DNA from: Ruminococcus sp.
GTDB lineage: Bacteria; Bacillota; Clostridia; Oscillospirales; Ruminococcaceae
Direction of reading: 5' to 3'
DNA: 64,000 nt
NCBI GenBank assembly: GCA_020861185.1
Contig: JAJBSV010000016.1
Location: 1-64,000, forward strand
Below are positions 60,103 to 64,000 of the stretch, piece after piece. The position numbers and the translations under genes are program-made. The first letter of the stretch is position 1, and each line of letters starts with the position of its first letter. The notes under the pieces are model-generated. The model was not told the DNA's origin. It was given only the letters and a program-made list of their open reading frames with translations, and made no database searches.

Positions 60103-60134
60103 CCGCCCGCCTCCTCACTAAAGAACGTTACTAT

Positions 60135-60163
60135 ATTATATACGAGTTTTGCCAAAAAGTCAA
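60135..60163 (-). promoter_or_regulatory. promoter of smpB-ssrA
   Basis: On the minus strand TTGACT (60163-60158), 17-base spacer, TATAAT (60140-60135). Confidence 0.75.
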
Positions 60164-60238
60164 CGGGGTATGCAGAAGAGGAGTCATTTCTGCCTCCTCC
60201 CAGAGCCATATCTGCCTCCTCCGGAAGCCTTTTCAGGC

Positions 60239-61606
60239 TCATTCCCTACTCGAAACAACCTCCACCCCCGTCAGCGGGTTGACCTTCGTCCCGTTAATCT
60301 CGACCAGGACATACCAATACGCCATGTCGTCGGTGTAGGCTTCGGGCTTGTCGTCGTTTATGCTGACAGTGTAGTTGCGGTCCTCGTCCCTTGTGACATC
60401 GGTGACTACCGGGTTGATACTGCCGCTCGGCTCTTCGAGAAGGACGAGAATCAGGTCGTTATTTTGGAACCACTCGTCCGTGTACTTCGCCGTCAGAAGC
60501 TCCCAGGTGGTGTCGACGTTGTCGGCAATCTCGAGGTTAAGAACGTCGTGGGTCGTCTCGAGTGCATACTGCGAGCGGATGACGACCGACTGTGGGAAGA
60601 TGGACAATCCGCCGTCGCTTGCGGCAGGAACGGTGTAATAGTCATATTCGACCGTGCCGGTGGTATACCAGGGTTTCTCGCTGTCATAATCATAATCCAC
60701 GCCTGCGAACTGGTAGCCATAGACCGAGGAAATTGCCGGGAGAAGCTCGCCGGTGCTTGAGCAGTACTGGACAATCACGTTATCGAGCACGAAGAGGTGC
60801 ACCGGAGTGGCGTAATCGATTCCGATGGTGTAATCCTCGCCCGAATAGAAGCTTGCGGTTGCCGAATATCTCGAAGCCTCGTCCAGAGCCTCATACTCGT
60901 CTTCATACTCAAAGAGATAGATAACCTCGTCGTTCGAGACTATAAGCATACATTCGCTGACCGTTTCTTTCAGGTAGTCCTGACCGGTGCCGGTGGAAGT
61001 CTTATAGTCGACGACGTAGCCGGCATCCCAGAGGGCATAAATCAGCTCGTTTGCATAAGCGGGTCTGTAGTAGTCGCTTCCTGCACCCGCAAATTCTGTT
61101 CCCAAGAGAGCATTGAAGTCCTGCAGGAACTCGCCTGTTTCGGAGCAGTAGAAGACGATGCTCGAGCCGTTCAGCCAGAAGTGGACGGGGTAGATAAAAT
61201 CAGAGTCAGTAATACTTCCGTCGCTGTAATAAAATGTAGTGCCGGAGCTGTCGAACTGAGAAGCGGCTTGTGCGGCAGCCTCCTCCGAGTCGTACTCATA
61301 GATGTCGACATACTGGTCATTTTCGAGGGTATATCCGGTTCCGCCGTTTGATTCGTAGCTCTTGGTATCGAAGCTTCTCTCGGTGTAGGAGTAAACCCCT
61401 TCAAACACCGCGACGATGTCCACCTTCTCGACAGTAACACTGCCGGGCACGGCTTCGTCCTCCGTTACGGAAGCAGTGACCGAAGCATCTTCGCTCCCAA
61501 GAGTAGCCTCCGTAGTCACCTCGGGCTCGTTGTTTTCACTTGCCCCGCAAGCGGTGAGGGACAAAAGCATTGCTAAAATAATAGATATGGATAGAATTCT
61601 TTTCAT
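60239..61606 (-). CDS. lipoprotein with an internally duplicated domain
   Basis: 455 residues. Signal and lipobox LTAC at about 17-20, an acidic Thr/Val-rich linker (about 21-60), then two related segments of about 120 residues: one ends GSSIVFYCSETGEFLQDFNALLGTEFAG, the other DNVIVQYCSSTGELLPAISSVYGYQFAG. A third, unlike segment follows to the C-terminus. AAGGAGACTTGTACC precedes the ATG. No known family recognised; each repeat has one Cys in the same place. Confidence 0.75.
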   Translation of the reverse strand: MKRILSISIILAMLLSLTACGASENNEPEVTTEATLGSEDASVTASVTEDEAVPGSVTVEKVDIVAVFEGVYSYTERSFDTKSYESNGGTGYTLENDQYVDIYEYDSEEAAAQAASQFDSSGTTFYYSDGSITDSDFIYPVHFWLNGSSIVFYCSETGEFLQDFNALLGTEFAGAGSDYYRPAYANELIYALWDAGYVVDYKTSTGTGQDYLKETVSECMLIVSNDEVIYLFEYEDEYEALDEASRYSATASFYSGEDYTIGIDYATPVHLFVLDNVIVQYCSSTGELLPAISSVYGYQFAGVDYDYDSEKPWYTTGTVEYDYYTVPAASDGGLSIFPQSVVIRSQYALETTHDVLNLEIADNVDTTWELLTAKYTDEWFQNNDLILVLLEEPSGSINPVVTDVTRDEDRNYTVSINDDKPEAYTDDMAYWYVLVEINGTKVNPLTGVEVVSSRE

Positions 61607-61678
61607 GGTACAAGTCTCCTTTCAACTATAATACACATCAAATCCCATATTTATTGCATTCGCGTGAAAAAAAGTAAT

Positions 61679-61701
61679 GGGCGGATGATATCCGCCCCTA
61701 C
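61679..61701 (-). repeat. half copy (one arm) of the 70-bp repeat, copy E
   Basis: Read on the minus strand it is GTAGGGGCGGATATCATCC then GCCC, starting 5 bases behind the stop codon at 61707 and in the same orientation to its gene as the other copies. Confidence 0.85.
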
Positions 61702-61706
61702 ATGTT

Positions 61707-64000
61707 TTATGTTCTTGATATTGATTGCACCACGGCGGTTATCGCTGTCCAGATGAGATTGTAGACAAGCACCGTCGTTGCCGTGAGGGTTCCGCCGAAG
61801 GAGCCGACTATTGCGAATATAACGGCGAGTATTACGCCGATTACCGAGGCAAGAGCCTGAATCGTGACGCCGACCGCCGCCGAGCGCTGGAGCTTTTTGG
61901 TGCCACAGAGGAGCATCGCGAGCGACGAGAATCTTCCCGAATAAATCATCGGCGAGGACATCGAGGCGACATAGGACGTCTGCGCATCGTAATCCGAATG
62001 ATATCTGAACGGCAGGAGCTTGAATATCGTCGGCTTGACGCCGAAGAGCTCCGAAAGCTTGGTGATGCTCAGGAGCGAATCGACCGAGCGAAGAATAACG
62101 GTTATCTTCTGCTTGTCAAGGTCTCTTAAAGCCTTCGAAACGGACAGCGAAGCCTTGAGCTTCACGACGTATATCATGGCAAGCGCACCGCCAATCGACA
62201 GATAAACGATGTTGTCGCCCTTGGCATACGACTGCTCTTTTTCGAGGGTCGGGAGACCTTCAATCGAATGGCTCTCCATAAGGGTTCTGTTGCCGAAAAG
62301 CACACGCTGATTCTCAATCCAGCCGGAAAGCCCCAAGCCGTCCTCATAGATATAGCTCTCGACGGGATAGAGCATCTCGGTCTTGCCCTTGATGGTCTTA
62401 TAGAATGCGGGGCGGAGAATGCTCTCGGTCTGACAGCAGAGGGAAGCGGCATAGAGGATGCCGTCCTCAATCGGGGTCTTGCGGACGAGCTTAATGTTCA
62501 CAATCTCGACCATTCCGTCGGGGAAGAGGTCAACGGCGTCGACGAGAACCGAATTGGTGTCGGCGAACTTGTCAACCGCCGAATAGCCGAGCATGACGGC
62601 GGACGACTGGAGATATTTCTTCGAGCCCTTTGCAAGCGGGATGTTCGTGACGAGCATCATGCCCATAGCCGAACAGAGCGCCATCGTCCCTGCGGCGCAG
62701 GAGAGTGCATAGTAAATCCTTGATGCCGTGTCGGTAATCTCAACCGGATAGACAAACGCGGTGATAACTCCGACGATAATCGAAATGACTGTCACAACCG
62801 GCACGAATATCTTGCAGAAGGAATCGGTCAGGTCGGCTGAATAGCTGTTCTTGATGAAGTCGGTGACGAACTCGGTCTTTCTCGAGGTCGAAAGAGAGGG
62901 GAAGTCTGTGAGAGCGCCCTTTGTGAACTTGCTCGCAACGTCCTCGTCGTCGATGTGCATGGCGGCATATTTCGAGTAACCGCCGGAAATGTATCTGAAA
63001 TTGCGCTCGGTTCTCGTGACGATAAGTAGCTTTCCAATCGTGTTCACAAGAAGTCCGAAGATTGAAACGCTGATATAGACGTTTGCAAGCTTCATCTGGA
63101 CAATTCCGGTATCCGCCAACAGCGCCACGCCCGAAACAAGGCTTAATATCATCGAAATCGCGGCAAGACTGTCGCTGTCCGCCTTCATCGTGAAGAGCTT
63201 CTTGAGTCCGACGGATATGACAGTGTAGGAAACGAAGCAGGCGACAAGCCCGATTATAACGTTTGCGAATACATAGGATGTAGCTTGGGTGAGAATCGGG
63301 ATGAGCGTCAAGCCCATGTCGGTCGCAATCGTTATGTAAGCCGACAGAAGGGAAGCTATGACAAGTGCACAGAGCCTTACTACGAGACTCGACTTGAGTG
63401 AAGAAATGCTTTTCGCCATTTCCTGAGCCTGATCGAAGCTCTCGAAATCGTCGATTGTCTTCTTTTCCTGCTTCTCCTGCTCCTCCGACTCGGCAATGAA
63501 CTGCTTGACCCTCTCGCGGCGCTTGGCGTTGAGGTAGGCAAGCTTCTCCTCCTCGGTGGCGTTCTCGTCGAGACCTACCTCGGTGTTCGGGATAATCTTC
63601 TTGTCCATCCCGAGGTCTATATCGTCAATCGACGCGCGATTTACGGGGTCGACGTTCTGCTTCTTCGGCTTCGGCGCGCCGCGCTCATTTTTGAGCTTGA
63701 TGAGATCCTGCATTATCATCTCGTCGGCGTTCTTGCCGGTTATCGGGCGAATCTCCGGCTCGCTCGAGGATGAGGTCTTAGCGGTCTTCTGAACGGGTTC
63801 GGGTTCCGGCTCGGGTGTCGGTTCCTGAACAGGAGAAACAGGCTCAGACTTTGACTGTATATTCGCCTTCTCAAGAGCCTTCTCCATCTCAACGGTGCCC
63901 TGAACGGTCTCGCCGCCGTGACGAAGGTCGAGGTCATCCGCAAGGTTTTCACTCCCGGTATCATGCGCTTCGGGCAGGAGTGAGTCGATATCAATCGTAG
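61707..64000 (-). CDS. P1-type ATPase-like membrane protein lacking catalytic motifs; 5' end beyond the window
   Basis: At least 764 residues; the frame stays open to the right edge, upstream of the ATG at 63887. An acidic cytoplasmic N-terminal region with a Lys/Glu coiled coil precedes about eight membrane helices. The C-terminal half follows the P1-type ATPase plan: IPLAKGSKKYLQSSAVMLGYSAVDKFADTNS aligns to the region before the phosphorylation site, but DKTGTLTEG reads DAVDLFPDG (62515-62540), the TGD loop reads RSVDS (62076-62090) and GDGxNDxP is absent, while the N-domain pattern WIENQRVLFGNRTLM is kept. Thus a pseudo-ATPase, perhaps a sensor or scaffold. Confidence 0.7.
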   Translation of the reverse strand, partial: TIDIDSLLPEAHDTGSENLADDLDLRHGGETVQGTVEMEKALEKANIQSKSEPVSPVQEPTPEPEPEPVQKTAKTSSSSEPEIRPITGKNADEMIMQDLIKLKNERGAPKPKKQNVDPVNRASIDDIDLGMDKKIIPNTEVGLDENATEEEKLAYLNAKRRERVKQFIAESEEQEKQEKKTIDDFESFDQAQEMAKSISSLKSSLVVRLCALVIASLLSAYITIATDMGLTLIPILTQATSYVFANVIIGLVACFVSYTVISVGLKKLFTMKADSDSLAAISMILSLVSGVALLADTGIVQMKLANVYISVSIFGLLVNTIGKLLIVTRTERNFRYISGGYSKYAAMHIDDEDVASKFTKGALTDFPSLSTSRKTEFVTDFIKNSYSADLTDSFCKIFVPVVTVISIIVGVITAFVYPVEITDTASRIYYALSCAAGTMALCSAMGMMLVTNIPLAKGSKKYLQSSAVMLGYSAVDKFADTNSVLVDAVDLFPDGMVEIVNIKLVRKTPIEDGILYAASLCCQTESILRPAFYKTIKGKTEMLYPVESYIYEDGLGLSGWIENQRVLFGNRTLMESHSIEGLPTLEKEQSYAKGDNIVYLSIGGALAMIYVVKLKASLSVSKALRDLDKQKITVILRSVDSLLSITKLSELFGVKPTIFKLLPFRYHSDYDAQTSYVASMSSPMIYSGRFSSLAMLLCGTKKLQRSAAVGVTIQALASVIGVILAVIFAIVGSFGGTLTATTVLVYNLIWTAITAVVQSISRT

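Noticed and set aside
59967-60242. 91-residue minus-strand frame overlapping the smpB start, with GGAGGAGG-like sequence before an internal ATG
   Set aside because: It runs out of frame through smpB, has no recognisable features, and the purine-rich sites are explained by the region's repeated GCCTCCTCC units.
1-64000. CRISPR array, prophage, integrase or insertion sequence with transposase
   Set aside because: No regularly spaced repeats and no integrase, transposase or phage structural genes were found; the only repeats are the two palindromic families and the short hexamer array.

Overview
The window is a chromosomal stretch of a Bacillota genome, most likely a strictly anaerobic, endospore-forming member of the Clostridia (an Oscillospirales/Ruminococcaceae-like gut lineage fits best). 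Support: a germination protease (gpr) next to rpsT; the tepA-ylzJ...ftsK/spoIIIE order; darA(yaaQ)-holB-ricT(yaaT); fused ispH-rpsA and cmk-plsC; a desulfoferrodoxin-type superoxide reductase; strong AGGAGG ribosome binding sites and TTGACA-17-TATAAT promoters throughout. The lineage is an inference; no marker was searched against a database.

Layout. 1-6 kb: the end of a tRNA-Gly, three tandem YwaF-like membrane proteins, a compact convergent type I toxin-antitoxin-like module, a NagZ-like GH3 enzyme and a ZIP metal transporter behind a palindromic operator. 6-8.6 kb (minus): a three-gene cassette (carboxyl-methyltransferase-like, ATC-hydrolase-like, alpha/beta hydrolase) behind similar GTTAGC/GCTAAC motifs. 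8.6-13 kb: greA-lysS, an MntA/HepT toxin-antitoxin pair placed just behind lysS, and an aminotransferase. 13-15.4 kb (minus): a glpK-lipase pair in which both genes are frameshifted. 15.5-20.5 kb: trmO, acetyltransferase, ECF sigma/anti-sigma pair, then a minus operon DUF896-WYL regulator-small exporter. 20.6-25 kb: darA-holB-ricT, orphan MazF, a phosphotransferase. 25-32 kb: Lgt-like protein, xylulokinase, rmuC, superoxide reductase, tepA, ylzJ, uppP. 32-46 kb: ftsK, ComEC-like hydrolase + DUF3006, RpiR regulator, BaiN-like flavoprotein, cmk-plsC, ispH-S1 (overlapping genes, probably one operon), class A PBP, rRNA methyltransferase. 46-49.5 kb (minus): glmM-glmS. 49.7-53 kb: two tandem paralogous solute-binding-type lipoproteins. 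53-64 kb: gpr and rpsT (divergent), a Thr-rich lipoprotein, a methylglyoxal synthase homologue lacking two active-site residues, hisS-aspS, a split acetyltransferase, tmRNA and smpB, a lipoprotein with a duplicated domain, and, running off the right edge, a large membrane protein that looks like a P1-type ATPase that has lost its catalytic motifs.

Two dispersed palindromic repeat families thread the window: a 70-bp element (three full, two half copies), always in the same orientation and immediately behind a stop codon; and a 134-139-bp element with AAACCCCTC/GAGGGGTTT ends (three copies), which supplies or touches the stop codons of neighbouring genes. The most interesting items are the type I TA-like module at 2.94-3.26 kb, the degenerate P-type ATPase at the right edge, the shared operator between the ZIP transporter and the unknown three-gene cassette, the MntA/HepT pair followed by an apparent echo of the lysS 3' end, and the altered methylglyoxal synthase homologue.
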